Positions 1 through 10,361 of a DNA stretch of 64,000 bases are shown in pieces. Within the stretch, counting starts at the first letter, position 1; the number at the start of each line of letters is the position of its first letter. A program made the translations under genes and the position numbers. The stretch comes from Francisella persica ATCC VR-331. Lineage in GTDB: Bacteria > Pseudomonadota > Gammaproteobacteria > Francisellales > Francisellaceae. Below the pieces are notes generated by a model that was given only the letters and a program-made list of their open reading frames with translations, was not told the DNA's origin and searched no databases. The stretch is from the NCBI RefSeq assembly GCF_001653955.1, contig NZ_CP013022.1:1364001-1428000 (forward strand), given 5' to 3'.

Positions 1-240
1 CTCCTTTTAAGCTAATTAACATAATTAACAGCATAAAAACTTGCTAACTAAACTAAGCTCTATGCCTAAATTGTGCCATATAATATTGTTGCTAATAATA
101 AATAGCTGTACCATCTAAGTTAAAAATTTCCATACTAACTAACCTTATAATGTCATGATAAAAATATAGCTTATATTAGTATCTTAAGTAAACTCTTTGG
201 ATATAATTTAGCAAAATATCTTCAACTGAATTAGTTTGAA

Positions 241-277
241 ATTAAAAAAAATAAAACTGAGTAATTTTCTACTCAGT
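241..277 (-). terminator. Rho-independent terminator of ridA
   Basis: Read on the minus strand, an 8-bp perfect stem (ACTGAGTA / TACTCAGT, positions 256-263 and 270-277) with a 6-nt loop is followed by a long T-rich run (241-255). The stop codon of ridA lies inside the hairpin. Bases 1-240 hold nothing I recognise. Confidence 0.8.
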
Positions 278-649
278 AATTGCTATTACTTCTATTTCAA
301 CTCTCACATCATTTGGTAACCTTGCAACTTCAACACATGAACGAGCTGGAAAATTACCATAAAAAAATGAACTATAAACCTCATCAATTATCTTAAACTC
401 AGTCATATCTTTGATAAATATAGTTGCTTTTACTACTTTATCTAAATTAGAGCCTGCTGCCTCTAAAACTGCCTTTATATTTTGCATAACTTGGGTTGTT
501 TGTTCCTTGATACACTCTCCAGAGATTGTACCATCAGGCTTAAGTCCTATTTGTCCAGAAGTGTAAACAAGATTACCAATTTTTATAGCCTGCTCATATG
601 AGCCTATAGCCTGTGGCGCACTAGTAGTATTAATTTTGATTTTTTGCAT
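269..649 (-). CDS. ridA: RidA/YjgF family reactive-intermediate deaminase
   Basis: This 126-residue protein has the normal length of the YjgF/YER057c/UK114 family. Family landmarks are an N-terminal stretch with APQAIGSYEQA, the YTSGQIGL strand, and a C-terminal part with the FPARSCVEVARLP motif, whose arginine binds the carboxylate of the substrate. RidA hydrolyses reactive enamine/imine intermediates released by PLP enzymes such as threonine dehydratase, and acts in the cytoplasm. The gene appears monocistronic: a strong terminator overlaps its stop codon, and the region upstream is a pseudogene. The frame is intact while its neighbour is destroyed, which suggests it is still under selection. 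Confidence 0.92.
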   Translation of the reverse strand: MQKIKINTTSAPQAIGSYEQAIKIGNLVYTSGQIGLKPDGTISGECIKEQTTQVMQNIKAVLEAAGSNLDKVVKATIFIKDMTEFKIIDEVYSSFFYGNFPARSCVEVARLPNDVRVEIEVIAITE

Positions 650-680
650 TAGATATCCCTCGCTAGTTTATAAGTTGGAT

Positions 681-2155
681 CTATTTCTTCAAAAACACAG
701 TACGGACCTGCATTTTAAGTATTTTAAGACAATCTTCACTTAGATATTTAAATGTAACTTTTTTACCTAAGTCTAAATATCTCTTAGTAATATCATCGAT
801 TGCTTGAGCTCCAGAAATATCCATAATTCTAGAGCTAACAAAATCTAAAATAATATTACCTTGATCATAATTTACATCAAACAAACTTTTAAATGAAGGT
901 GTTGGACCAAAGAATAGTGGTCTAAAAAACTCGTAAACTTTTGTATCTTGATCTTCTCTATGAGTACGGCTATAAACTTATGAACTTTTCCAAGCAAAAA
1001 CTAAAGTTGAAATTATCACTCCAAAGATAACTGTAATTGCTAAATCTGAAAATACTGTAATAACAGTAACTGCGACCAGACCACTTTATCAGCATTAGGC
1101 ATATAACGGATACAGTTGACACTCTACTATTCAAAAGTATTAATACATAACATAAACATAATACCTGCTAATACCACATTATATAAGAAATATACTCAGG
1201 TAATACGACAACAAATAACATCAGCAATATAACAGCTATTAATGAAAATAAGCATCTCCGCCCACCATTGGTAAAATTAATGATAAATTGACCAATCATC
1301 GTACAGCTAGCCATACCAAAGAAACTACAAACAATATTACCTGTACATCGAGCAATACATTCTTTATTGACATTGCCGCGTTATCAATTTAATCTAAATT
1401 GAAAGAGTCAATAAAGATTCAATCAGCACAACTAAGGCAACAATTACAGCATATGCTAATACGATAAAAATAACTGTGCTATTATATAAAAACCTGGAAA
1501 TGCTCCGGAAACACCTGCTAAATCACCAATATTCTTAGTTTAAAGCTTAAAAACCACTACTATCGCTGTGATAGTAATGCTTGCAACTAAACCTGAGAGA
1601 ATTTTATCTGTAAATTTAGGTAAGAAATAAACAATTAGCATGATTAAATCAACTAGCGCATACATAGTAATTTCCTCACCATGAAACAATGGAATATGCG
1701 CTAAAGTAATAACAATTGCTAGACCATTAACAAATCCATACATTGCTGATTGTGGTATTAGACGGATTAACTTAACAAGACGTAATAACCAAATTATAAC
1801 CTGTATAACACCAGCTATAATTGCACATAGTAAAATATATTGTAGGAAACCACTAAGTTTCCCAGATTCTGCAAATGAATTTAGCATTTCTGGAGAAAGT
1901 AATGCTTTAACTTAGATACCTAAGCTAACCAGTACAACAGCTACAGCTCATGTTGCACTAAAAATCCATCCCAGGTTTACAACCTATTAATGCTATGATC
2001 AAACCTAGTATAAAAGCTGTAATATATGTAGGTGAAACTCCTACGATAAATGAAAAATCAATGGCTTCAGTGATAAGAGTAACAGTCACTACAAAACCAG
2101 ATAATACATCTAACTTAATATTTTTGCCAATTAAGTTTTCTTTATAATTTAACAA
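681..2155 (-). pseudogene. SulP-family anion transporter, degraded
   Basis: On the minus strand the pieces read, in order, as a SulP permease. The N-terminal segment (2155-1958) has KLDVLSGFVVTVTLITEAIDF and a glycine-rich helix. A middle membrane segment (1887-1540) carries the end of the permease domain. A C-terminal STAS-like segment (884-681) has the ILDFVSSRIMDISGAQAIDD pattern. Between them are several stops and frame changes. SulP proteins carry sulphate, bicarbonate or dicarboxylates across the inner membrane with 10-14 helices and a cytoplasmic STAS domain. No full-length product is possible. The assignment rests on domain order and family-like motifs; the substrate cannot be told. 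Confidence 0.75.
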
Positions 2156-2335
2156 ATTTATTTCCTAGTTTTTAGACTTTAATTTTAAGTCTTAAAGGTT
2201 TTCATAAGAGAAAATTGTATTGAAGTAGAATTAAATTTTATCTAGATAATCTAAATCGTATTCTTATATTTTTCAGACAAATAATTGACACAACAATCAT
2301 AAAAATAAAAGTGGATAGATACTATTTTAAATATC

Positions 2336-2350
2336 AAAAAAAAAAAAAAA
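2336..2350. repeat. Run of 15 A
   Basis: This uninterrupted homopolymer lies inside the decayed permease. On the sense (minus) strand it would encode phenylalanines. It is probably a slippage product in sequence that is no longer selected, and it could also be a sequencing-length uncertainty. Confidence 0.7.
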
Positions 2351-2718
2351 GCCTTTGCCTTTAAGAAGAATCTCTAGAATGATATTATAGATAATGGATT
2401 AACAGTAAAATACTACCGATCACTTGTGTCCACTCTGGCATACCATCTAAAGGAAAAATAAATCTATATTAATAATATCGATGGCAAGAAGAATAAAAAT
2501 GTTATTTGCATTGCTAGTAGCTGAATATCAGCAATAGTTAAGAAAGTTATACACATAAAAGATTAGCAATAATAAAAGGAAATGTCGTAATTAGTAATAG
2601 TATAATACTGCATACAATAGTTATACCAAATATCACTTTATCAAAAATAATAATCAATTCCCTAACTGTTAGATCTGGACAGAGTGTAAATTTCTGTGTC
2701 ATATAGCCGGACCTGCTG

Positions 2719-2746
2719 TTTGATAATGCTAGTTTGATAATGCTAG
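2719..2746. repeat. 14-bp tandem duplication (2 copies)
   Basis: TTTGATAATGCTAG occurs twice head to tail with no mismatch. Because 14 is not a multiple of three, it shifts the frame of the ABC exporter remnant it lies in. Confidence 0.9.
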
Positions 2747-3188
2747 CACTTCGTTATTTGCTTGAATGTATTGACATCTGTCTTTTATATATATGGCTGT
2801 ACCTTTAGACATATTTGCTGCTACTGCTTCAGAAGCTGAATACAAAATTTAATTTTAGTAAGATTATTTTTTTGACAGGCGCACCTTTACCTAGATTTAA
2901 ACAAAAAAATCCACCACTACCTGTGAAAATATATATCTAATATCTGTACTGACATAATCAGTAATAATTTTTATAATGAGGTCTTAAATAAAAATAAACT
3001 AATTACAATATAATAACTACTACAATAGTTAATGTGGCCATAATTTTTGGTTTTAATAAGTATTTGTAACTTCTAATATACCGTTATATTAGAAATTATA
3101 AGGCAAATAAGTATAATAAATAAAAAAATCTTGCTATTTAACCATAAAAATAATTATAATTAATAAATTAAACTAACTTAAATTTAAA

Positions 3189-4217
3189 ATGTTCAAAATA
3201 ATTACTGCTACTGCCCTTACTCTTTGTAATATTAGTATAGCTACTGCTGATGTTATTAATATATACGCACATAGAGGATATAGACCTCTTGCTCCAGAAA
3301 ACACTCTACCTGCTTACACTGAAGTAATGCGTATTGGTGTAGATGTTATTGATATGGATGTAAATATGACCAAAGATAAAGTTTTGGTTGTAACACATGA
3401 TTTGACACTAAATCCTGACCTAACAAAAGATGAGAAAGGTAACTGGATAATAGAAAAAACTCCAATTAAAAACCTCACTTTAGCACAGTTAAAAAAATAT
3501 ACTGTTGGTTATCTAAAACCAGGCTCTGCAACCGCAAAGATGTATCCTAACCACATTGATATGGATAATGTTCATATACCAACACTAGAAGAAGTTATTA
3601 ATTATATTAAAGCAAATGTTGGTAGCAAAATTCGCCTACAAATAGAAATAAAAACTAATCCATATGACCTTAAAGAAAGTTGGACAGCTCAAGAAATGGC
3701 TAAAGAATTAAATAAGGTTTTAGTCAAAACTTGGATGACTGATAATGTTGAAGTTCAATCTTTTGAATGGCAAGCTTTAGTAGATCTACAAAAACTAAAC
3801 CCAAAAGTTAAAACAGCCTATCTAACAGATCGAACTACAGAACCAATGAATGCCGAACAAGCAAAACAAATGACGGATTACCAAAAATGGACTGCCCCTC
3901 TTGATCCCAAGGATTATAATTATAATTACCCACTGATGGTACATAAACTAGGTGGCACTTTCTGGGAACCTTATGAAAAAGACTTAACAAAGAAAGACCT
4001 TGATGAAGCTCATAAATTAGGTGTCAAAGTTGTAACATGGGGATGGACTGAAGCTGAAGGAACTGACTTTAACTATAAAATTGTCAACAAGTTAATTGAT
4101 TGGAGAGTTGATGGTATTATAACTGATAGACCTGATATTCTAAGAGGTCTAGAAGCTGCAAAAGGATTAAATTTACCGCCTGCATATCCGAATGTATCAT
4201 TTCCTAAAGAATATTAA
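3189..4217 (+). CDS. glpQ: Periplasmic glycerophosphodiester phosphodiesterase
   Basis: This 342-residue enzyme hydrolyses glycerophosphodiesters to glycerol-3-phosphate and an alcohol. Residues 1-20 form a short signal peptide ending in SIATA, so export is likely. The GDPD catalytic core is visible: YAHRGYRPLAPENTLPAY (His28, Arg29, Glu37), an acidic pair near residues 55-57 where the family usually has ExD and here shows DMD, then the VVTHD histidine (His70). Toward the end, WGWTEAEG and DGIITDRPDIL complete the TIM barrel. The downstream gene is a GlpT-like transporter, so the pair would release and import glycerol-3-phosphate. A 112-bp gap separates them, leaving co-transcription open. 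Confidence 0.9.
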   Translation: MFKIITATALTLCNISIATADVINIYAHRGYRPLAPENTLPAYTEVMRIGVDVIDMDVNMTKDKVLVVTHDLTLNPDLTKDEKGNWIIEKTPIKNLTLAQLKKYTVGYLKPGSATAKMYPNHIDMDNVHIPTLEEVINYIKANVGSKIRLQIEIKTNPYDLKESWTAQEMAKELNKVLVKTWMTDNVEVQSFEWQALVDLQKLNPKVKTAYLTDRTTEPMNAEQAKQMTDYQKWTAPLDPKDYNYNYPLMVHKLGGTFWEPYEKDLTKKDLDEAHKLGVKVVTWGWTEAEGTDFNYKIVNKLIDWRVDGIITDRPDILRGLEAAKGLNLPPAYPNVSFPKEY

Positions 4218-4329
4218 AACAATTATCAAAAAAATCTCTTGTTTAAAAGCTTAATTTATATTGCTCAACATCAAAAATTAAACTAAACTACCCTACTAAT
4301 AGTGTTTAACCTAGATTATAATTTTAATT

Positions 4330-5646
4330 ATGAATTTCCTTAAACCTGCAAAATCTCTGCCTTTACTAGCTAAAGAGCAAATCCAAAAAGCTTATCCTTA
4401 TTGGCGCTTAAGAATGTTTTTAATAGCTTATATCGGCTACTTTACCTACTATTTCGGGCGTAGCAGCTTTGATGTATCTAAACAATATATCGCAACCTTG
4501 ACCCCAAATGAACTTGGACTAATTGGAGCTGGTTTAGGTATTGCTTATGGTATAAGTAAATTTCTTATGGGAAATATATCTGATAGAAGTAATGCTAAAG
4601 TATTTCTAGCAATTGGTTTATTTATAACGGGACTTATCAATTTACTTCTACCAAGCTTACTATCACTAGGTGTACTTATAATATTTATAGCTATGCTTAT
4701 AAATGGTTGGGTTCAAGGTATGGGTTGGCCTGCTTGTGCACGCATTATTACACACTGGTTTTGTGTTAATGAGCGTGGTACTAAAATGGGTATATGGAAT
4801 ACTGCTCATAATGTTGGTGCAGGGTTTCTAGCTATTGCTATTGTGCCTATTGGATTATTACTATTTCATGGTGACTGGTATGGTCTTTTTTATGTTGCTG
4901 GAGCAATGTGTATTTTTGTATCAATGTTAGTATTAATATTTGGTGCAGATACCCCTCAATCAGTTGGTCTACCAGCGATAGAAGTATATAAAGGTTATAC
5001 TACTGCCGAAACTCACTATGAACAAGAGTTTTCAGCTAAAGAAATATTTTTAAAATATGTTTTAAATAATAAGTGGATTTGGTTAATTGCTATAGCTAAT
5101 GCTTTTGTTTATTGTGCTAGATATGGTCTTCTTAGCTGGTCGACTTATTATCTTGTTAATGTAAAGCATATGTCTACTACTACGGGGCTTTTAGGGTTTG
5201 CTCTATTTGAGTTACCAGCAATACCAGGAACTATCATTATCGGTTGGATCACAGATAAGTTCTTCGACAGTCGTAGAGCTCCTATGGGTGTTATCTGCAT
5301 GCTTTTATTTATTTGTGCTTTATTTATATACTGGTATAGTGATAAAGCTTGGGTACTTTTACTTTCATTATCTGCTATGGGAGTACTTATATATGGTCCT
5401 GTAGCTTTAATAGGGATATTTGCCTTAGACCTTGTACCGAAAAAGGCTGGAGGTACAGCAGCTGGATTTACAGGATTATTTGGCTATTTTTTAGGTACAG
5501 TCGGAGCACAAGCGGTAATTGGTATCATAGCGACAATGCTAGGTTGGGATGCTGTATTTATATTTTTATTAGGATCTTGTATAATTGCTACAGCACTTTT
5601 AGCTATTTGTTGGAATCTTAGCTATAATGAAATTTACGAGAATTAA
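4330..5646 (+). CDS. glpT: OPA-family sugar/glycerol phosphate MFS transporter (GlpT-like)
   Basis: This 438-residue protein has about 12 hydrophobic segments typical of the major facilitator superfamily. The N-terminal YWRLRMFLIAYIGYFTYYFGR stretch and the central GIWNTAHNVGAGF signature are characteristic of the organophosphate:phosphate antiporter family, which includes GlpT and UhpT. It would exchange inorganic phosphate for glycerol-3-phosphate or a hexose phosphate across the inner membrane. The upstream periplasmic glycerophosphodiesterase favours glycerol-3-phosphate. The next gene, dacB, starts 14 bp after the stop, so the two may share a transcript. The exact substrate is inferred from context. 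Confidence 0.82.
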   Translation: MNFLKPAKSLPLLAKEQIQKAYPYWRLRMFLIAYIGYFTYYFGRSSFDVSKQYIATLTPNELGLIGAGLGIAYGISKFLMGNISDRSNAKVFLAIGLFITGLINLLLPSLLSLGVLIIFIAMLINGWVQGMGWPACARIITHWFCVNERGTKMGIWNTAHNVGAGFLAIAIVPIGLLLFHGDWYGLFYVAGAMCIFVSMLVLIFGADTPQSVGLPAIEVYKGYTTAETHYEQEFSAKEIFLKYVLNNKWIWLIAIANAFVYCARYGLLSWSTYYLVNVKHMSTTTGLLGFALFELPAIPGTIIIGWITDKFFDSRRAPMGVICMLLFICALFIYWYSDKAWVLLLSLSAMGVLIYGPVALIGIFALDLVPKKAGGTAAGFTGLFGYFLGTVGAQAVIGIIATMLGWDAVFIFLLGSCIIATALLAICWNLSYNEIYEN

Positions 5647-5660
5647 ATAATACGATAGTA

Positions 5661-7046
5661 ATGTATACAAAATTACTTAAATCACTACTATTTTTTATAT
5701 TAGCAATCTCTATAGCATACCCGCTAAACTCAATAGAATTAAATCAAGTATTAGACAACTCTCTTAAACACAATAATCTTCAATCAGCTCTAGTTGGAGT
5801 GAAGATTATTGATTCTCAAAGTAACACCGTAATTTTTTCAAGAAATGCTAACAAAAACTTCGTACCTGCTAGTAATACTAAATTACTAACTGGGATTGCG
5901 GGATTATTATTTCTTGGCAGAGATTTTAGGTTTGAAACTAAGCTATATTACGACAAAATTAACAATCATAGTATTGATAATCTTTATATTGAGTTTTCAG
6001 GTGATCCAAGTTTTAATCGTGAAAACTTACATACACTTTTAATAAGTTTACAAAAAAGCAATATAAATAACATAAGAAACATCTACTTTGTAAACCGCTA
6101 CTTTGAAGGTCGAGATACACCAATTAATCAAAGTAATACTAGCTCTATATTTGGCTATGGTGCTCCAAGCTCAATCTATAACCTAAATGAAAATGCGATA
6201 ACTTTACAACTCACACCTAACTCAAATACTTTCAAAATAAGCCAAACTGTTGGTGAGAAAATTAACTTTATCAATAAACTTTTTATAGCTAGCCCAGAGA
6301 AGCTAAAAACCTGCCAATTTAACGCCTATTATAGAGATAATATTCTAGTACTTAGTGGCTGCATACCTTCAAATAGTTATACTTTTAGTTTTTCTATAGA
6401 AGATCCACAACAATTTATGCAACAAGCAGTCTTAACTGAACTAGCACAACTTAAAGTCTCATTAACGAATCAAATAAAAATTAATAACAAACTACCAAAC
6501 AATCTAATACTCTTAGCAAAGCATAAATCAGCAGATTTAAGCAAGCTATTGAAGCATATGCTTGTAACATCTGATAATCTATATGCTCAAACAATCACAA
6601 GAACCATCGGCTACTATCGTAATCAAGTTGGGAGTATTGTATCTGGTAAAAATGCTATTATTGAAATACTAAAAACCAAGCTTAAAGTTAATACTGATTG
6701 CATTCAAATCGAAGATGGCGCAGGAATATCAGAGAATGATTTATTATCTGCTGATTTTATTACTAGCCTATTACAGCAAATGTTACATCACGACAACTTT
6801 AAGCTTTTTAAAAGTATGTTGCCAATATATGGAGAAAGTGGCACACTTAAAAAGCGCTCAAGCAAGCTATTAAAAGGTAAAGTAATTGCAAAAACTGGTA
6901 CAGGAACAACTACAGTTACTCTTTCTGGTTATCTCTATACTAATAATAAACAATATATCTTTTCAATACTGATTAATAATCTCAAAAACTCACAAAAATC
7001 AAGCGCTGTTGCTTTAGAGAGAGATTTGCTTGAGAGTATCTGTTAG
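5661..7046 (+). CDS. dacB: D-alanyl-D-alanine carboxypeptidase/endopeptidase (PBP4 family)
   Basis: This 461-residue periplasmic penicillin-binding protein belongs to the PBP4 (peptidase S13) family and trims peptidoglycan cross-links or stem peptides. The N-terminus (about 1-23) is a signal peptide. The three active-site motifs are present: SNTK with nucleophile Ser71 and Lys74, SDN in the VTSDNLYAQ segment, and KTG in IAKTGTGT. A long insertion between the first two motifs is normal for the family. It starts 14 bp after the transporter gene. The downstream SDR gene is dead. The frame is intact. Confidence 0.9.
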   Translation: MYTKLLKSLLFFILAISIAYPLNSIELNQVLDNSLKHNNLQSALVGVKIIDSQSNTVIFSRNANKNFVPASNTKLLTGIAGLLFLGRDFRFETKLYYDKINNHSIDNLYIEFSGDPSFNRENLHTLLISLQKSNINNIRNIYFVNRYFEGRDTPINQSNTSSIFGYGAPSSIYNLNENAITLQLTPNSNTFKISQTVGEKINFINKLFIASPEKLKTCQFNAYYRDNILVLSGCIPSNSYTFSFSIEDPQQFMQQAVLTELAQLKVSLTNQIKINNKLPNNLILLAKHKSADLSKLLKHMLVTSDNLYAQTITRTIGYYRNQVGSIVSGKNAIIEILKTKLKVNTDCIQIEDGAGISENDLLSADFITSLLQQMLHHDNFKLFKSMLPIYGESGTLKKRSSKLLKGKVIAKTGTGTTTVTLSGYLYTNNKQYIFSILINNLKNSQKSSAVALERDLLESIC

Positions 7047-7074
7047 TATTACAATATGGTAATTTAATAAGCTC

Positions 7075-7815
7075 TTAAATGACTAAAAATATTATTAATC
7101 ACTGGTGGTATTAGTTCTACTATAGCTTTAGCAGCGGCAAAAGCTAGATATAATATAGGTCTTCATTATCATAATAATAGTGAAAGTATTGATAAAATCA
7201 AAAAAAAACAAATTACTGAATATCCAATTTAAATCCAACTTATCGTTCTGATAATAGCAAATAAAGATGATATTAAAAAATATATCGTGATTTTATAACA
7301 AATCATGGTTGTATTATACGCCATTAATCAATAATGCCAACACGATTTTTCCTAGTTCAAAATTAGAAGATATTTCGATAGGTTAGAGAAAATTTTTGCG
7401 GTAAATGCGATAGGTAATATCTTATGTGTTTATGCTATTAAATACCTATCAAAAAAATCATGGACATAATGGTGGTAAAGTTATTAATATCTCATCAGCA
7501 GCATCACAAGACGACTAGGATCAGTAAATTAATATATTGACTATGCCTTTACTAAGAGAGCGATTGAAACTCTTAAAAAAGATTTAGCAAATGAATTAGC
7601 CGATTATGTAATTTTAGTAAATTGTATCCGCCATGGATTTATGTATATATTTAATAAACTATTAGGTATTAACAGAATTGGTAACCTCAAATATAAAATT
7701 CATCTTAAGAATGGTAGATATCCAATAAAAGTTGCTAGTTCTGTGGTATGTTTATTATCAGAAAATGCAAATTATTGCACTGGAAATTTTATATATATTG
7801 CTGGTAGTAAGTAAG
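7075..7815 (+). pseudogene. Short-chain dehydrogenase/reductase, degraded
   Basis: The plus strand carries pieces of a Rossmann-fold SDR in changing frames. They are ILLITGGISSTIALAAAKA at the nucleotide-binding start, NAIGNILCVYA, GGKVINISSAAS with the catalytic serine region, YAFTKRAIETLKKDLANEL with the YxxxK motif region, and a C-terminal NYCTGNFIYIAGSK. There are several stops and frameshifts, so no active product. The gene lies between dacB and katG on the same strand. Substrate unknown. Confidence 0.75.
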
Positions 7816-8033
7816 ATAAAATATTTATTATAAAATATATAATAACTGTGAATATTAATACTAAATTAATAAGAAAAATTTATACATTAAATAACTATTT
7901 ACTATTTGACTAAGATTTTACCTTTAAATACAATCACTTATAAGTTTTAATTTGAAACGTAAAGTTTAGCTTAATTTAGAAAAAATAAGAGATATTTTGT
8001 ATTGAAACTCAACTTTATAAAGAGGAAATTACT

Positions 8034-10256
8034 ATGCTAAAGAAAATTGTAACTGCTTTAGGAATGTCTGGAATGCTATTAGCTTCTAACAGCGCTATAG
8101 CAGAAGATGTTACATCAAAAAATGATAGTCTCACTCCACAGAGTATTGATCTGTCGCCTTTACGCAATTTAAATAAACTTGATAGCCCAATGGATAAAGA
8201 TTATAACTATCATCAAGCTTTCAAAAAAATGGATACTGAACAACTCAAAAAAGATATGCAAGATCTTCTAACCCAATCACAAGACTGGTGGCCTGCTGAT
8301 TTTGGCAATTATGGCCCTTTCTTTATTAGGTTGTCTTGGCATGATGCTGGTACATACAGAGTATATGATGGTAGAGGTGGCACTAATCGTGGACAACAAC
8401 GATTCTCTCCTCTAAATAGCTGGCCTGATAATGTCAACCTTGATAAAGCGAGACAACTTCTATGGCCAATCAAGCAAAAATATGGTGATGCTGTATCTTG
8501 GTCAGATTTGATTGTCTTAGCTGGTACAGTTTCTTTAGAATCAATGGGAATGAAACCTATTGGATTTGCGTTTGGTAGAGAAGATGACTGGCAAGGTGAT
8601 GATACTAATTGGGGTGCTTCTCCAGAAGAGTTATCTAGTAATGTAAAAGATGGTAAACTTGTTAAACCTTTCTCTGCTACAGAGATGGGACTAATTTATG
8701 TCAATCCAGAGGGTCCAGATGGTAAACCTGATATCAAAGGTGCTGTAAGTGCAATCCGCCAAGCATTTAGCGGTATGGGCATGATCGATAAAGAAACTGT
8801 AGCTTTAATTGCAGGTGGTCATACTTTTGGTAAAACTCATGGTGCAGTACTAGCTAATAAAGTCAAACAATCAATTGGGCCTGCTCCTGATAAGGCTCCT
8901 ATTGAACAGCAAGGTCTAGGTTGGCACAACAGTTATGGTACAGGAAATGGCGATTACACTATGAGTAGTGGTCTTGAGGGTTCTTGGACTTCTACACCAA
9001 CATTTTGGAATCATGATTTTCTTAATAACCTTTACAACTTAGACTGGAAAAAAACACTTAGCCCTGCTGGTGCTCATCAATGGACTCCTACTAATGCTAA
9101 ACAGGAAAATATGGTTCCTGATGCTCACAAACCAGGCATAAAACATAAACCAATTATGCTTACTACTGATTTGGCACTTAAAGAAGATCCAATATTTAAT
9201 AAATATGCCCAAGAATTCTACAAAAATCCTCAAGAGTTCAAAGAAGAGTTTGCTAAAGCATGGTTTAAACTAACTCACCGGGATATGGGGCCAAAATCTC
9301 GATATATAGGTCCTTGGATTCCTAAACAAGACTTTATCTGGCAAGATCCTGTTCCAGTAACCGACTATAAGCAAGTATCTATACAAGATGTCGCTCAACT
9401 TAAGAAAGATATCATTAGCTCTGGTTTAACAAATCAAGAACTTATCAGAGCAGCTTGGGCTGCAGCTTCTACATACCGTAAAACTGACTATAGAGGCGGT
9501 GCAAATGGTGCAAGAATTGCTCTAGCTCCAGAGAAAGATTGGCAAATAAATGAACCTGCTAAACTTGAAAAAATTCTTGCTAAGCTTAAAGAAATCCAAA
9601 ATAACTTTAACAATAGCAAAACCGATGGTACTAAGATATCTCTAGCTGATCTAATAGTTCTAGGTGGAAATGTAGGTGTCGAACAAGCAACTAAACAAGC
9701 TGGCTATAGTATAGAAATACCATTTATACCTGGCAGAACAGATGCTACTCAAGCACAGACTGATATAGAGTCTTTTAACTACCTAAAAACCAAGTCTGAT
9801 GGTTTCATAAACTATACAGATGGTAGTGTAGCTGCTGATAAATTACCACAAGCTTTGATAGAAAAAGCTAGCATGCTTAACTTAAATATCCAAGAAATGA
9901 CAGTATTAGTTGGTGGTATGCGAGCACTAAATGTAAACTATAATAATTCTCAAGAAGGTGTATTAACTACTACGCCAGGTCAGCTTAATAATAGCTTCTT
10001 TGTAAACTTACTAGATATGTCTACTGAATGGAAAAAATCTGATAAAAAAGATGGTGAATACATTGGTATAGACAGGAAAACTGGTGAGCAAAAGTGGTCA
10101 GCATCACCAGTTGATCTAATTTTTGGTTCAAATTCAGAGCTTAAAGCAGTAGCTCAAATTTATGCTGAAAATGGCAATGAGCAAAAATTTGTCAACGATT
10201 TTGCAAAAGCTTGGCATAAAGTTATGATGCTTGGCAGATTTGATGTGCAACAATAA
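8034..10256 (+). CDS. katG: Periplasmic catalase-peroxidase
   Basis: This 740-residue haem enzyme breaks down hydrogen peroxide by catalase and peroxidase cycles. It has a signal peptide (about 1-23, ending AIAED), unlike cytoplasmic KatG of many bacteria, so it should act in the periplasm. The distal pocket [10 protein letters not shown] gives Arg99, Trp102 and His103. The Trp-Tyr-Met cross-link partners are Trp102, Tyr222 and Met248, with the spacing expected from the M. tuberculosis enzyme. The proximal haem ligand is His263 in [10 protein letters not shown]. The second, degenerate peroxidase domain is full length. A good ribosome site (AGAGGA) lies before the ATG. About 220 bp of AT-rich DNA upstream holds the promoter. 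Intact and apparently selected. Confidence 0.97.
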   Translation: MLKKIVTALGMSGMLLASNSAIAEDVTSKNDSLTPQSIDLSPLRNLNKLDSPMDKDYNYHQAFKKMDTEQLKKDMQDLLTQSQDWWPADFGNYGPFFIRLSWHDAGTYRVYDGRGGTNRGQQRFSPLNSWPDNVNLDKARQLLWPIKQKYGDAVSWSDLIVLAGTVSLESMGMKPIGFAFGREDDWQGDDTNWGASPEELSSNVKDGKLVKPFSATEMGLIYVNPEGPDGKPDIKGAVSAIRQAFSGMGMIDKETVALIAGGHTFGKTHGAVLANKVKQSIGPAPDKAPIEQQGLGWHNSYGTGNGDYTMSSGLEGSWTSTPTFWNHDFLNNLYNLDWKKTLSPAGAHQWTPTNAKQENMVPDAHKPGIKHKPIMLTTDLALKEDPIFNKYAQEFYKNPQEFKEEFAKAWFKLTHRDMGPKSRYIGPWIPKQDFIWQDPVPVTDYKQVSIQDVAQLKKDIISSGLTNQELIRAAWAAASTYRKTDYRGGANGARIALAPEKDWQINEPAKLEKILAKLKEIQNNFNNSKTDGTKISLADLIVLGGNVGVEQATKQAGYSIEIPFIPGRTDATQAQTDIESFNYLKTKSDGFINYTDGSVAADKLPQALIEKASMLNLNIQEMTVLVGGMRALNVNYNNSQEGVLTTTPGQLNNSFFVNLLDMSTEWKKSDKKDGEYIGIDRKTGEQKWSASPVDLIFGSNSELKAVAQIYAENGNEQKFVNDFAKAWHKVMMLGRFDVQQ

Positions 10257-10361
10257 CTCTGCTAAAAACTTCTAAAATATTTATTAGTGCTAAATCTATT
10301 GCATCTACACTCATTTAATCTTAATATGTAGCTCTATAAACACTAATTTATTAGATTCTAT

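Larger units (their letters stand above)
2240..3041 (-). pseudogene. HlyD / ABC ATPase / ABC-2 permease exporter remnants
   Basis: Minus-strand translation in shifting frames gives three consecutive pieces of a YhiI/YbhG-YhhJ type exporter. First, near 3041-2880, comes a membrane-fusion-like N-terminus with TDIRYIFTGSGGF. Next, near 2710-2650, an ATPase fragment reads YMTQKFTLCPDLTVREL, the typical region after Walker A. Last, 2600-2240, is an ABC-2 permease end with QLLAMQITFLFFLPSILL, FPLDGMPEWTQVIGSIL and a C-terminal hydrophobic tail. Most of the ATPase is missing, so large internal deletions have occurred. It also contains a 14-bp tandem duplication and a run of 15 A. Family assignment is by motif order only. 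Confidence 0.6.
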
